64,000 nucleotides of DNA, from NCBI GenBank assembly GCA_001465115.1, contig CP013614.1, forward strand, positions 1,860,001 through 1,924,000, written 5' to 3'. The position numbers and the translations under genes were made by a program. The notes under the pieces are model-generated. The model was not told the origin of the DNA. It saw nothing but the letters and a program-made list of their open reading frames with translations, and made no database searches. This stretch comes from Enterococcus silesiacus (GTDB taxonomy: Bacteria; Bacillota; Bacilli; Lactobacillales; Enterococcaceae). Each line of letters begins with the position of its first letter. The stretch's first letter is position 1. Below are positions 35,723-45,449 of the stretch, piece by piece.

Positions 35723-37102
35723 TTATCTTCTTGGCTCGTCATCTTCCATTTCTTTACGGAAGAAACGACGGTATTCTTCTGGTTCTTCATCAACGATATC
35801 TTCATCATGGAAAACAACTTTTAACGCTAAAACACGTGTTCCTTCCATTTCTTCTGAGGTCAATGTAAGATTACCAACATCAAACGACAGTTTCTCCTCT
35901 TCATCAGGAATCGTACCTAATGCCGTTATTAAATACCCTGCCATTGTATCAACATCACTCATGTGTAAATCTGTTCCAAACACTTCATTGAATTCATCAA
36001 TCAGCATTCTTCCTTGAACTAAATACTCGTGATCATCGATCTTAGCATATAAATTTTCGACTTCATCTGTCTCATCATCAATTTCTCCAACAATCTCTTC
36101 TAGTAGATCTTCTAATGTAGCTAAACCAACCACACCACCATATTCATCTAATAAAATGGCCATTTGATTTTGCGTTCGTTTTAGTTCATACAATAGATCG
36201 TCAATAAAAATCGTTTCTGGAACAAACAGCGGTTCTTGGATAATATTTTTTAGTTGAATCTTATCAAAGCCTAATTTATGGGCTGCTTTTAATAAGTTCT
36301 TAGTATGAAGAACACCAACGATTTTGTCTTTATCTTCGTTATATACTGGAATTCTTGAATAATTTTCTGATAACACTGCATCGATATTTTCTTGGATATC
36401 ATCGGAAATATCAATCATAAATGCATCTGTACGTGGAACCATGACTTCACGTGCCACTTTTGTATCTAAAGAAAAGACACCTTGGAGCATTTCCAGCTCA
36501 TCATTATCTAAAACACCTTCTGACTCCAACATATAACGCATTTCATCACGCGTCATTTTTGAATCAGCATCATCAAATTTCATTGGTGTAATCTTTGAAA
36601 GCAAATCCGTTGAAGCAGATAATAACCATACGAACGGTTTAGCAACAACGCCGATCACACGCACAAATCCTGATGTAGCTTGAGCTACTTCTTCTGATTT
36701 ATTCATTGCAATTCGTTTTGGGTATAACTCACCAAAAACGATCGAGACATAGGTCAATAAAGCTAAAATAATAATATTTGCAATATTTTTCGCTGCAGCG
36801 CCACCGCCAAGGACAGGTGCTAATTTGGCTGATAATGAATCCGCTAATGAGGCACCAGATAAAATATTGACTAAAGTGATACCAACTTGGATCGTCGATA
36901 AAAAGCTTGTAGGATCTTGCAAAACTTTTAATAATTTCTTAGCCTTTGCATCGCCTTCTTCAGCCTTTTGTTCGACACGATTCTTATTTACAGAAACTAC
37001 CGCGATTTCTGATGCTGCAAGAAAAGCGTTGATCAATGTTAAAACAACCAATAGTAAAATTTGCGCGATAAGCGACTGACTCTCGGGGTCAGCATTATTC
37101 AT
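35723..37102 (-). CDS. CNNM/CorC-family (hemolysin-like) membrane protein with CBS pair
   Basis: This 459-residue integral membrane protein begins with a DUF21 (CNNM) transmembrane domain (residues about 15-190, with INAFLAASEIAVVSVNKNRVE and FGELYPKRIAMNKSE). A CBS pair follows (MVPRTDAFMIDI, SRIPVYNEDKDKIVGVLHTKNLL, MAILLDEYGGVVGLATLEDLLEEIVGEI), then a CorC_HlyC domain with an acidic tail. Family members are linked to magnesium export or homeostasis. It appears to be a single gene. Confidence 0.92.
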   Translation of the reverse strand: MNNADPESQSLIAQILLLVVLTLINAFLAASEIAVVSVNKNRVEQKAEEGDAKAKKLLKVLQDPTSFLSTIQVGITLVNILSGASLADSLSAKLAPVLGGGAAAKNIANIIILALLTYVSIVFGELYPKRIAMNKSEEVAQATSGFVRVIGVVAKPFVWLLSASTDLLSKITPMKFDDADSKMTRDEMRYMLESEGVLDNDELEMLQGVFSLDTKVAREVMVPRTDAFMIDISDDIQENIDAVLSENYSRIPVYNEDKDKIVGVLHTKNLLKAAHKLGFDKIQLKNIIQEPLFVPETIFIDDLLYELKRTQNQMAILLDEYGGVVGLATLEDLLEEIVGEIDDETDEVENLYAKIDDHEYLVQGRMLIDEFNEVFGTDLHMSDVDTMAGYLITALGTIPDEEEKLSFDVGNLTLTSEEMEGTRVLALKVVFHDEDIVDEEPEEYRRFFRKEMEDDEPRR

Positions 37103-37277
37103 AATGTTTTCTCTCCTTAAATGTTTGCGGGAATGGACAATCGAGCTTTTTCAATAAAAAATAGGGATTGCTGAATAGGATTTTTGTTATCTTATTCATG
37201 CTATTTCTCTCAAAAATTTAGTTCGTATAACTGACAATTCCCAAATCTAGAAAGGGTTACTTTCTTTGTTTTAAAAA

Positions 37278-37304
37278 AACGTGACTACATGAGGTAGTCA
37301 CGTT
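37278..37304 (-). terminator. Terminator of the AI-2E-family transporter gene
   Basis: AACGTGACTAC and GTAGTCACGTT form an 11-bp stem with a short loop, followed by seven Ts on the minus strand. Confidence 0.85.
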
Positions 37305-37346
37305 AAAATCGTATCACAAACGAGATATGATTTCAATATTCATTAA

Positions 37347-38492
37347 CTATTTTTCCTTACTTTGTGGCGAATTTATTTCGTCGGGAAGATCGAGGATAGG
37401 TTGTTCTTCCATTTTATTCTTACGAACCATTTGAAAAACATATACAACGATTGTTTTACACACTGCATAAAATGGCACTGCTAAGAAAATCCCTAAGAGC
37501 CCAGCGATATTTCCGGCTACAAGTAAAATAAGAATGATGGTCAAAGGATGGATTTGTAATGATTTACCGATCACGTTTGGATAGATAATATTGCCATCGA
37601 TTTGTTGTACAATCAACACAACCAGACAGCAAAGTAGTGCTTTAACTGGTTCATCAAAAACTGTGACAAAAACTGCTGGAGCTAGACCGATATAAGGTCC
37701 TAAATAAGGAATCAAGTTGGTCACACCAGCAATGACACCGAATAAAAATGCATACCGGACACCAATCAATGAATAACCAATAACAGTAAACGTTGCAACG
37801 AACAAACACTCAATCGCTTGACCGCTAATATAACTTGATAATGTTTTATTCAATTTACCTAATAATTCAACAATATCATCTTGTCGTTTTTCAGGTAAAA
37901 CACGTTTAATTCCTGGGACCATCCGATCCCCATCTTTTAACATGTAAAATAAAATAAATGGTGCTGTGACAATGATGATCGTCGTTGAAGCAACTGTCGA
38001 TACGATCGAACCTAAACTGCTGGATAATCCAGTAATAAACTGCTGAATAATTTTGCCATAAGAAATATCCAATTGATCAATATAGTTCGTCAAATCAAAA
38101 TCTTTAAAAATAGGCAATCCAGCCATTTGGTAAACCCAGGCTTCCACGTTTTTAAAAACATCCGGCATGTTAGAAGCCAAACTGGATAATTGGGATACTA
38201 AACTAGGAATCACACTAACTAAAATCAACACAAGCGCTACAATCAAGAGTAAGAATACAATTAAAATCGCAAAAATTCGCTTCATATTCGTTTTCATCAA
38301 TAAATTGACGATTGGATTCAAAATATAATACAAAAATCCTGCTACTAAGACTGGCGCAAATAATGTTGAAAAAAATGTTCCGATTGGCGTGAAAATGAAA
38401 TTAATCTTTGATGATACAAAAATCAATGTGGCAATAACCAGTAATTCTGCTGACCAAAAAAATAACTTTGACTGTCTTAAACGTTCAAACAC
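37347..38492 (-). CDS. AI-2E family (TqsA/PerM-like) membrane transporter
   Basis: The 381-residue protein has about eight transmembrane helices and the family motifs IVTAPFILFYMLKDGDRM and GVTNLIPYLGPYIGLAPAVF. The C-terminal amphipathic region ends in NSPQSKEK. Members move AI-2, Na+ or other small solutes, or have no known role. The family name does not prove AI-2 transport. It starts at ATG 38492 with GGAGGAG upstream and stands alone. Confidence 0.88.
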   Translation of the reverse strand: MFERLRQSKLFFWSAELLVIATLIFVSSKINFIFTPIGTFFSTLFAPVLVAGFLYYILNPIVNLLMKTNMKRIFAILIVFLLLIVALVLILVSVIPSLVSQLSSLASNMPDVFKNVEAWVYQMAGLPIFKDFDLTNYIDQLDISYGKIIQQFITGLSSSLGSIVSTVASTTIIIVTAPFILFYMLKDGDRMVPGIKRVLPEKRQDDIVELLGKLNKTLSSYISGQAIECLFVATFTVIGYSLIGVRYAFLFGVIAGVTNLIPYLGPYIGLAPAVFVTVFDEPVKALLCCLVVLIVQQIDGNIIYPNVIGKSLQIHPLTIILILLVAGNIAGLLGIFLAVPFYAVCKTIVVYVFQMVRKNKMEEQPILDLPDEINSPQSKEK

Positions 38493-38799
38493 AGATTCTC
38501 CTCCTTAAATAGAGCATAACGAACTAATTTAGATGCTATCTCTTTCGAAAAAATTTTCATCATTAGAAATCTATACGTCTTTATTTATAGATTTTAGCAT
38601 AAAAAACCATATAATAGTATAGCAATACTTTTTACAGTTACATATTAGCCGTTTCCTATCACATGCTAGTTTCACTTAGGAACTAGTATGAAAAAAATGA
38701 TCGCATCATATCGCCAATCACTGCTTTTTAAATCAACAACCGTTTACAAAACAGTGGTATAATGATATTATTTCCACAAATGTAAAAAGGAGTTTTTTA
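38493..38799. other. Intergenic stretch with the promoter of the NlpC/P60 gene
   Basis: No gene is seen. An extended -10 promoter TGGTATAAT ends at 38763, about 37 bases before the plus-strand gene. A weak CTAGTT/AACTAG hairpin lies near 38670. Confidence 0.5.
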
Positions 38800-40575
38800 A
38801 TGTTAAAAAAAATAATTGTCAATTTGGCATTAATTACAGCTTTCAGTTCTATGACAAGCAGTACTACCGTTTTTGCTGACAGTACTTCAACTGATATGTC
38901 CCAAAATGCAAGTCTAGGTAGCGACTCAACAACTGAAAGTACTAGTGAATCATCCCTTAGTACAGAAGCAACTATCACAAGTCCTGAACAAACAATTGAG
39001 TCTAGTCAAAGTGATCAAGAAGGTACCACCACAAGCCCTTCTCCTCTTTATAACAATGAAGATGAATTAAGAAAACAATTTGAAACTGATTCTCGCAATC
39101 AAGTCTTATCTTTTGAAGAATACAAGTCATTTATTGAAACATTAGCCAGCTTATCGCCTTCGCCTTCTCAATATACTGCACCTGAAGTGCGTTCGCTATT
39201 TAAAGCAAGCAATCAAAGAGATCAAATTGTAGCTGAGGCAAAAAAACATATAGGTAAACCTTATACACAAAATTATCCTGACCGCTTAGGACCAAATAAA
39301 TTCGACTGCTCAGGTCTGTCTCGTTATGTATTTTTACAAGTAACTGGAAAAAACATTGGGGACTGGACTGTACCTCAAGAAAAATCGGGTACTAAAGTCA
39401 ATATTTCTAAAGCGAATATTTCTCAATTAGAACCAGGTGATCTACTTTTTTGGGGAAGTTCAGGCGCAACTTATCATGTAGCGATATATATTGGTAATGA
39501 GCAATATATCCACGCACCTAATTTTGACACGAATGTTGAACAATCACCGATTTGGTGGTCAGCATTTCCGCCAAGTTTTGCACTAAAAATGAACCTTGGG
39601 AATTCTAATCCACAAGGAAATCCTATTAATGACGGTAGCTATGTCACAATCACCCAAAAAGGCTACAATCTATTTAGTTCATTTAACTGGGCTAAGAAAA
39701 ATACTTCTGATAAATTACTCACTAATACATACCAAGCCAAATACAGATATAATCATTCTAATGGTGATACTTATTATTCTTTATATGATAGTAAAGGAAC
39801 TTGGCAAGGCTATATAAATGCTAAAGCTGTAAAAAAAGTAGACGGAAAACAAGGTCTTTGGTTGTATAATAATGAATTCGTTACTGTCACCAAAAAAGAC
39901 TCTACTATTTGGGGCAATATCAATGATTTCTCTGCTAAAAAAGGTAATACTAACAGCCTTTATCAAAAAACCTATCATGCACAAGGGAAGTACAATCACT
40001 TTTCTGGTGAGGTCTTCTATTCTTTATATGATAATAAAAATGTCTGGATTGGGTACGTTAATAAAAAAGATCTCACAATAGGTGATGGTAAACGAGGTCT
40101 TTGGTTGTACAATAATGAATTCGTTACTGTCACCAAAAAAGACTCTACTATTTGGGGCAATATCAATGATTTCTCTGCTAAAAAAGGTAATACTAACAGC
40201 CTTTATCAAAAAACCTATCATGCACAAGGGAAGTACAATCACTTTTCTGGTGAGGTCTTCTATTCCTTATATGATAATAAAAATGTTTGGATTGGGTACG
40301 TTAATAAAAAAGATGTCGCAAAAGCGGACGGTAAACAAGGTATTTGGATGCGTAACAATGAATACGTAACGATTACAAAAAAGGACTACACTATTTGGGG
40401 CAATATCAATGATTTCTCTGCTAAAAAAGGCAGTACTAACAGTCTTTATCAAAAAACTTATCATGCGCAAGGTCGATACAATCATTTTTCTGAGGAAGTT
40501 TACTATTCTTTATATGACAACACTCAGAAGTGGATAGGTTATGTCAATAAAACAGGCGTATCAATTAAACATTGA
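38800..40575 (+). CDS. Secreted NlpC/P60 peptidoglycan hydrolase with four GW-like repeats
   Basis: This 591-residue protein has a signal peptide (LALITAFSSMTSSTTVFA), a long Ser/Thr/Glu-rich spacer (28-85) and an NlpC/P60 domain (about 145-260). The catalytic Cys lies in NKFDCSGLSRYVF and the His in ATYHVAIYIGNEQYIHAP. Four C-terminal modules of about 81 residues follow, each with a VTxTKKxxTIWGNINDFSA-like start and YSLYDxxxxWIGYVN end. They resemble GW/SH3 domains that bind teichoic acids. NlpC/P60 enzymes cut stem peptides. There is no LPxTG, so attachment would be non-covalent. Confidence 0.92.
   Translation: MLKKIIVNLALITAFSSMTSSTTVFADSTSTDMSQNASLGSDSTTESTSESSLSTEATITSPEQTIESSQSDQEGTTTSPSPLYNNEDELRKQFETDSRNQVLSFEEYKSFIETLASLSPSPSQYTAPEVRSLFKASNQRDQIVAEAKKHIGKPYTQNYPDRLGPNKFDCSGLSRYVFLQVTGKNIGDWTVPQEKSGTKVNISKANISQLEPGDLLFWGSSGATYHVAIYIGNEQYIHAPNFDTNVEQSPIWWSAFPPSFALKMNLGNSNPQGNPINDGSYVTITQKGYNLFSSFNWAKKNTSDKLLTNTYQAKYRYNHSNGDTYYSLYDSKGTWQGYINAKAVKKVDGKQGLWLYNNEFVTVTKKDSTIWGNINDFSAKKGNTNSLYQKTYHAQGKYNHFSGEVFYSLYDNKNVWIGYVNKKDLTIGDGKRGLWLYNNEFVTVTKKDSTIWGNINDFSAKKGNTNSLYQKTYHAQGKYNHFSGEVFYSLYDNKNVWIGYVNKKDVAKADGKQGIWMRNNEYVTITKKDYTIWGNINDFSAKKGSTNSLYQKTYHAQGRYNHFSEEVYYSLYDNTQKWIGYVNKTGVSIKH
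39853..40566 (+). repeat. Tandem 243-bp GW-module repeats
   Basis: The units begin at 39853, 40096 and 40339, an exact 243-bp (81-codon) period. The first two are almost identical in DNA and the third is diverged. A more diverged unit precedes them from about 39640. The near identity points to recent duplication or gene conversion. Confidence 0.85.
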
Positions 40576-40735
40576 CCTATCACTTAGTTATTATAAAATT
40601 CAAAAATTACTTCAGATATGTTTTGGGCTCCAGATCCGAATTAAAAATAGTAAAAAACTGCTATTTAAATAAAATAATAATTTTTCTCCTACTCTTGATA
40701 TATAATAAACAAAATAATTATAACTGAGGTGCTAA

Positions 40736-41170
40736 ATGAAAATCGTCCACACAAAAGATACCATGAGCGATATCTACTTGGATGCTGTTAAAATCCGCCG
40801 TCAAGTGTTCATGCAAGAGCAAGGTGTTCCTGGTGAGATTGAAATCGATAAATACGAAGCGGCTTGTATCCATTTTATTTTGTACGGTGATAACAACGAA
40901 GCTATTGCTACTTGCCGCTTATTGCCGTTAGAAGATAGTTTGATAAAATTACAACGGATGGCTGTTCAAAAAGAGTTTAGAGGTAATGAGTATGGTCGCT
41001 TGATTGTAGAAGGTGCTGAACAGTTTGCCAATGAGCAAGGGTACAACGCTATCACTTTAGGCGCACAAATCACAGCTCTTGGATTTTATGAAAAAATGGG
41101 GTATATCAAGGAAGGCGAAATGTTCCTTGATGCAGCTATTGAACATTATCAGATGAGTAAACAATTTTAG
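40736..41170 (+). CDS. GNAT-family N-acetyltransferase (ElaA-like)
   Basis: The 144-residue protein shows IRRQVFMQEQGVPGEIEIDKYE, an ElaA/GNAT N-terminus, ATCRLLPLEDSLIKLQRMAV, the acetyl-CoA loop EFRGNEYGRLIVE and the C-terminal LGAQITALGFYEKMGYI. The substrate is unknown. It has an ACTGAGGTG ribosome site and its own terminator, so it is probably a single gene. Confidence 0.88.
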   Translation: MKIVHTKDTMSDIYLDAVKIRRQVFMQEQGVPGEIEIDKYEAACIHFILYGDNNEAIATCRLLPLEDSLIKLQRMAVQKEFRGNEYGRLIVEGAEQFANEQGYNAITLGAQITALGFYEKMGYIKEGEMFLDAAIEHYQMSKQF

Positions 41171-41185
41171 TTTTTTAGCGAAAAT

Positions 41186-41231
41186 AAAGAAACCAAAGCA
41201 AGACTTAACAAAATCTTGCTTTGGTTTCTTT
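41186..41231. terminator. Terminator after the GNAT gene
   Basis: AAAGAAACCAAAGCAAGA and TCTTGCTTTGGTTTCTTT form an 18-bp stem ending in Ts, between convergent genes. Confidence 0.85.
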
Positions 41232-41253
41232 TTCACTTAACATCTTACATTGG

Positions 41254-41787
41254 CTATTTCTTTGATAGCTCTTGGTATCGCTTATACCAGATATCTACAT
41301 AGGCTTCAGAGAATGGGCCTTTTTCATTATTAATCCAATCGACCAACGTCTTGACATTTTCTTTTAGAATAAAATCAATATCTTCTGGATAATCCATAAT
41401 TTTACTGTGGAATTCATATTCATCCACATCCAATAAACGTTTTTCACCATCAGGAAAAACTTTGATATCCAAATCGTAATCAATATACTTCAATGCTTCA
41501 TCATCTAAAAGATATGGTGACGCTAGATTGCAGTAATAAGAAACCCCCTTTTCCCTAATCATCGCTATTATGTTGAACCAGTATTTTTTATGGAAATAAA
41601 CGATAGCTGGTTCCCGAGTAACCCAACGACGTCCATCAGACTCTGTCACCAAAGTATGATCGTTTACGCCGATCAAAGAATACTCACTTGTTTTTAATAC
41701 CATAGTATCTCGCCATGTTCGATGCAAATGCCCATCGTGTTTGTAACTTTGGATCGTTACAAATTCACCTTCTTTTGGAATTGCCAT
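41254..41787 (-). CDS. ntdP: DUF402-family nucleoside tri/diphosphatase (NtdP/YgaC-like)
   Basis: The 177-residue protein from ATG 41787 begins [19 protein letters not shown], matching the family start; a longer frame from 41856 has no ribosome site. Conserved segments are [51 protein letters not shown] and the acidic DVDEYEFH. Staphylococcal homologues hydrolyse nucleoside tri- and diphosphates. It acts in the cytosol and stands alone. Confidence 0.85.
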   Translation of the reverse strand: MAIPKEGEFVTIQSYKHDGHLHRTWRDTMVLKTSEYSLIGVNDHTLVTESDGRRWVTREPAIVYFHKKYWFNIIAMIREKGVSYYCNLASPYLLDDEALKYIDYDLDIKVFPDGEKRLLDVDEYEFHSKIMDYPEDIDFILKENVKTLVDWINNEKGPFSEAYVDIWYKRYQELSKK

Positions 41788-42059
41788 AGTCCCCCAACTT
41801 TCCCTAGTACGAAAAATCGCTTCTAACAGCTGATTGCTCTTCGTTTGGGTGTTCATTACACCGATATCAATATAATTATATCATAATTTTCAACTTTGCA
41901 TACTAAGGAGTTTGCTTTCTTGTCAGAATGAGGAGGAACTATTAAAATAAATGGTTTGATTTTAGTTTTTTGAAAGTTAAATAGGGTGATTTTGAAGAAT
42001 GGCTGGCTCTTTAACAAAAGTTCAACAAATTTTAAGTTCAGATAAACAAACAGCTTACT
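41788..42059. other. Trailer-side flank of the CRISPR array
   Basis: No cas gene or cas fragment is recognised. A frame from about 42000 (MAGSLTKVQQILSSDKQTAYF) reads into the first repeat and has a weak ribosome site; it may be chance. The left part holds the ntdP upstream region. Confidence 0.45.
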
Positions 42060-44108
42060 TTTTCAATCTACTAGCTCTAAACAGAGCTAGACTGGTTGAA
42101 GCTGGGTATACAGGGAGGCAGCTATCAATTTCAATCCACTAGCTCTAAACAGAGCTAGACTACGCCAGCACCCCCAGGGATCAACGGCGCAATCGATTTC
42201 AATCCACTAGCTCTAAACAGAGCTAGACAGAGAAGTATTTTGCAAAGACTGAGGAGGAACAAATTTCAATCCACTAGCTCTAAACAGAGCTAGACATTTT
42301 ATCCAAAATTATGAGGGCAACTGGTTGAATTTCAATCCACTAGCTCTAAACAGAGCTAGACATGAATCAATGGTAGTTAACGAAATGGAAACAAAAATTT
42401 CAATCCACTAGCTCTAAACAGAGCTAGACGTAGCCATTCAACGTGTTTTCAAGGTTCCAGAAATTTCAATCCACTAGCTCTAAACAGAGCTAGACGAACG
42501 TTATGGGGAATTTGGAAAACTCTGTCGATATTTCAATCCACTAGCTCTAAACAGAGCTAGACTCTTGCTTCTTGTACTGCTTCAAAATTGTCATGATTTC
42601 AATCCACTAGCTCTAAACAGAGCTAGACCAAACGCTGCTCAATCAATTCCTGATCCGGATCTATTTCAATCCACTAGCTCTAAACAGAGCTAGACATCTG
42701 CCAACGTGCTTGCATCTTTCCCCCATGCTTATTTCAATCCACTAGCTCTAAACAGAGCTAGACAGTTAAGTATGATTTTTTTTCTTTTTATGCAAAATTT
42801 CAATCCACTAGCTCTAAACAGAGCTAGACGCTTATCCATTAATTGCTGGTTGGGCCATTGGAATTTCAATCCACTAGCTCTAAACAGAGCTAGACTTCAT
42901 TGAGGGGTTAGTAACCTATTTAACTAATATATTTCAATCCACTAGCTCTAAACAGAGCTAGACGGTGATCTAAAGTAGGGTCACCAGCTGCAAACGAAAT
43001 TTCAATCCACTAGCTCTAAACAGAGCTAGACAAGAGATTCTAAGGTACTTCCAACAATGGGTTGAGATTTCAATCCACTAGCTCTAAACAGAGCTAGACA
43101 TGCTTCCATGCTGTTTGAAGCTGGTGTATCGATATTTCAATCCACTAGCTCTAAACAGAGCTAGACATGTAGAACAAAGGCTCGAACTAAACAAAAAAGA
43201 TTTCAATCCACTAGCTCTAAACAGAGCTAGACGATTTGCGCTATACAAGTAGTGGTACCGCAGTTGATTTCAATCCACTAGCTCTAAACAGAGCTAGACA
43301 CCGAGAACGTGTTTTTGTAGTCAGCATTTTAGGGATTTCAATCCACTAGCTCTAAACAGAGCTAGACAAATATAAAATGAGTGAGAAAATGGTCGAGGGT
43401 ATTTCAATCCACTAGCTCTAAACAGAGCTAGACGGTTCGAGTCCTGCCACGTCATTAGCAACCGAGATTTCAATCCACTAGCTCTAAACAGAGCTAGACA
43501 TTTTGTCCAGTCATTCGTACGGCATGTTAAAGGTATTTCAATCCACTAGCTCTAAACAGAGCTAGACCTTTATCTCATTAATTAAAATCGGCTTTATCGA
43601 TGATTTCAATCCACTAGCTCTAAACAGAGCTAGACCTAAGGGAATCAAGCTCTATAATCCTTCCTATGATATTTCAATCCACTAGCTCTAAACAGAGCTA
43701 GACAGAAAATACGATTGAATATAAAGATTTATATGAATTTCAATCCACTAGCTCTAAACAGAGCTAGACGATGGGTTGGCTAAATCAAAAGGAATCAGCA
43801 AAAGCATTTCAATCCACTAGCTCTAAACAGAGCTAGACGATATAGCGATTAATGACAGTGTGGAAGTGGATAAATTTCAATCCACTAGCTCTAAACAGAG
43901 CTAGACAGCTCAAGAACATTTTGAGACAAGGCATTGACTTATTTCAATCCACTAGCTCTAAACAGAGCTAGACTAACTGCACCGATGAATTATGATTTAT
44001 CTAACAAAATTTCAATCCACTAGCTCTAAACAGAGCTAGACCTAAAAAACCATCCAACCTAACAGCACTCAAAATATTTCAATCCACTAGCTCTAAACAG
44101 AGCTAGAC
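42060..44108 (-). CRISPR. Orphan CRISPR array, type I-C-like, 31 repeats and 30 spacers
   Basis: A 33-bp repeat recurs 31 times with 30 spacers of 33-36 bp. On the minus strand it begins GTCTAGCTCTGTTTAGAGC and ends AGTGGATTGAAAT; the CTAGCTCT/AGAGCTAG arms are palindromic. A 5' GTC, a stem and a 3' GTGGATTGAAAT are the hallmarks of type I-C (Cas5d-processed) repeats. The copy at 42060-42092 is degenerate (a C-to-T change and a changed first base), which marks the trailer end. The leader should therefore lie to the right and the array be read on the minus strand. All other copies look identical. No cas genes are within the window. Confidence 0.97.
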
Positions 44109-44219
44109 TGTGAAAATAGTTGAAATACCTGACATATTTCCACTATTCCACCTTTAATCACAGTATAACATTAAATTAAGATGAGAAAATTCCTGTTTTT
44201 CCAGCTTAAATCAGCTAAA
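44109..44219 (-). promoter_or_regulatory. Probable CRISPR leader
   Basis: This AT-rich stretch abuts the non-degenerate end of the array. On the minus strand TTTTCT (44189-44184) and TATACT (44167-44162) are 16 bases apart, a candidate promoter about 55 bases before the first repeat. Confidence 0.6.
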
Positions 44220-44272
44220 TTGTGGTGCGGATCTCCTAGGGATTTTATGTGCACTTAGGGTTCGCACCACAA
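44220..44272 (-). terminator. Terminator-like hairpin of recX-mutY
   Basis: TTGTGGTGCG and CGCACCACAA form a 10-bp outer stem right after the mutY stop, with a further imperfect inner stem. Confidence 0.6.
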
Positions 44273-44273
44273 T

Positions 44274-45449
44274 TTATTCATCTATTTTAAATTCTTGTTT
44301 ATAAAGTTCTACCATTTTTTGCTGAGGCTTTGGAAAAACTAAATTTGAATAATCCGCTTCTTGTACCCAGCGCTGATTTTTAGCCAACTCTGATAGGCCT
44401 GTCTGGCGTCCGTAAAACACAAGAATATGCCATTTTAAATGACTGAAAATATGAGTTACTTCACCTAATGTTCGCTTTTGCCAAACAACTTCCGGATACT
44501 CTTCAAAAATTTCTGTTGTATCTTCTGCCACCTTATTTTGCTCTTCAAAATCGAATGACATTTGCTGATCTTCTTTAGCCCAATTTTTTTGTAAAAAATC
44601 GAAGCGTTCTTTTGTTATCTCAGTAATCGGGAACAGCCACATATTCGCTAATAAACCTATTGAATCACGCTGACTTAATAAAAATTCCTGTTTTTTATTT
44701 TCGATGATTCCACCGATATAGTAGACATCTTTTGGTTTCATTTTTTTGGATTTAACTGGAAAATTTGTCATTGTATTATTCTTATAACTCAAACAATAAG
44801 GCTGGATCGGGCATTCCTCACACTTTGGTGAGGTGGGTGTACAAATCGAAGAGCCTAGATCCATCATCGCTTGATTGAAGTCCCCAGGACGATTTTGATC
44901 AATGATTTTATACATTGCTTCTTCAAAAACCTTACGACTGCTAGGTTTGGCAATATCATCACTGATTTCAAACAAACGGCTTACAACACGCATAACGTTG
45001 CCATCGATTGCAGGTTCTGGGAGTTGAAACGCAATACTGCCGATTGCACCAGCTGTATAAGGTCCGATTCCTTTTAATTGACGGATTTCTTCGATCGTTT
45101 CAGGCATCTGACCATTAAATTCTGCCATGATCTGCTGAGCTGCAACTTTTAAATTTCTTGCTCTGGAGTAATACCCTAAGCCTTCCCAAGCTTTTAATAA
45201 TCGATCATCTGGAGCTTCAGCTAAATCCTTGATCGTCGGAAACCATTCCATAAAACGATAATAATAATCGATCACTGTATCAACACGGGTTTGCTGCAGC
45301 ATGATTTCTGAGATCCAAATACGGTATGGATCTAGATTGACACGCCAAGGTAAATTTCGCTTTTCCTTTTCATACCAAGCAATAAATTCTTCTTGAAATG
45401 ACTGGAGTTTATCATCACTCCACGTCTCCCAATATTTTTCATTCTTCAT
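44274..45449 (-). CDS. mutY: A/G-specific adenine glycosylase MutY
   Basis: MutY removes adenine mispaired with 8-oxoguanine. The 391-residue protein has LPWRVNLDPYRIWISEIMLQQTRV, the helix-hairpin-helix LKGIGPYTAGAIGSIAF with catalytic Asp in PAIDGNVMRV, and a 4Fe-4S loop (C-x6-C-x2-C-x5-C, CTPTSPKCEECPIQPYC). A C-terminal NUDIX-like 8-oxoG-recognition domain follows (FPITEITKERFDFL onward). It overlaps the end of recX by 11 bases. Confidence 0.96.
   Translation of the reverse strand: MKNEKYWETWSDDKLQSFQEEFIAWYEKEKRNLPWRVNLDPYRIWISEIMLQQTRVDTVIDYYYRFMEWFPTIKDLAEAPDDRLLKAWEGLGYYSRARNLKVAAQQIMAEFNGQMPETIEEIRQLKGIGPYTAGAIGSIAFQLPEPAIDGNVMRVVSRLFEISDDIAKPSSRKVFEEAMYKIIDQNRPGDFNQAMMDLGSSICTPTSPKCEECPIQPYCLSYKNNTMTNFPVKSKKMKPKDVYYIGGIIENKKQEFLLSQRDSIGLLANMWLFPITEITKERFDFLQKNWAKEDQQMSFDFEEQNKVAEDTTEIFEEYPEVVWQKRTLGEVTHIFSHLKWHILVFYGRQTGLSELAKNQRWVQEADYSNLVFPKPQQKMVELYKQEFKIDE

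Noticed and set aside
37347..38492. An AI-2 exporter linked to the luxS operon
   Set aside because: The family name alone does not show AI-2 transport, and the gene is 25 kb from luxS with its own terminator.
39781..40485. Three similar 72-residue frames on the minus strand inside the GW repeats
   Set aside because: They are antisense shadows of the 243-bp repeats and have no ribosome sites or independent context.
41254..41787. A cas-related nuclease beside the CRISPR array
   Set aside because: The protein is a clear DUF402/NtdP phosphatase and the other neighbours (mutY, recX, GNAT) are also not cas genes.
42706..42903. An open frame across part of the CRISPR array, with repeated FNPLALNRAR
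   Set aside because: It is just the repeat translated in one frame with spacers between; there is no ribosome site and the frame is broken elsewhere in the array.
43434..43466. A possible tRNA gene from the GGTTCGAGTCC motif
   Set aside because: Only a T-arm-like piece of 33 bases is present between two CRISPR repeats; there is no D-arm, anticodon arm or 5' acceptor strand. It is a spacer.
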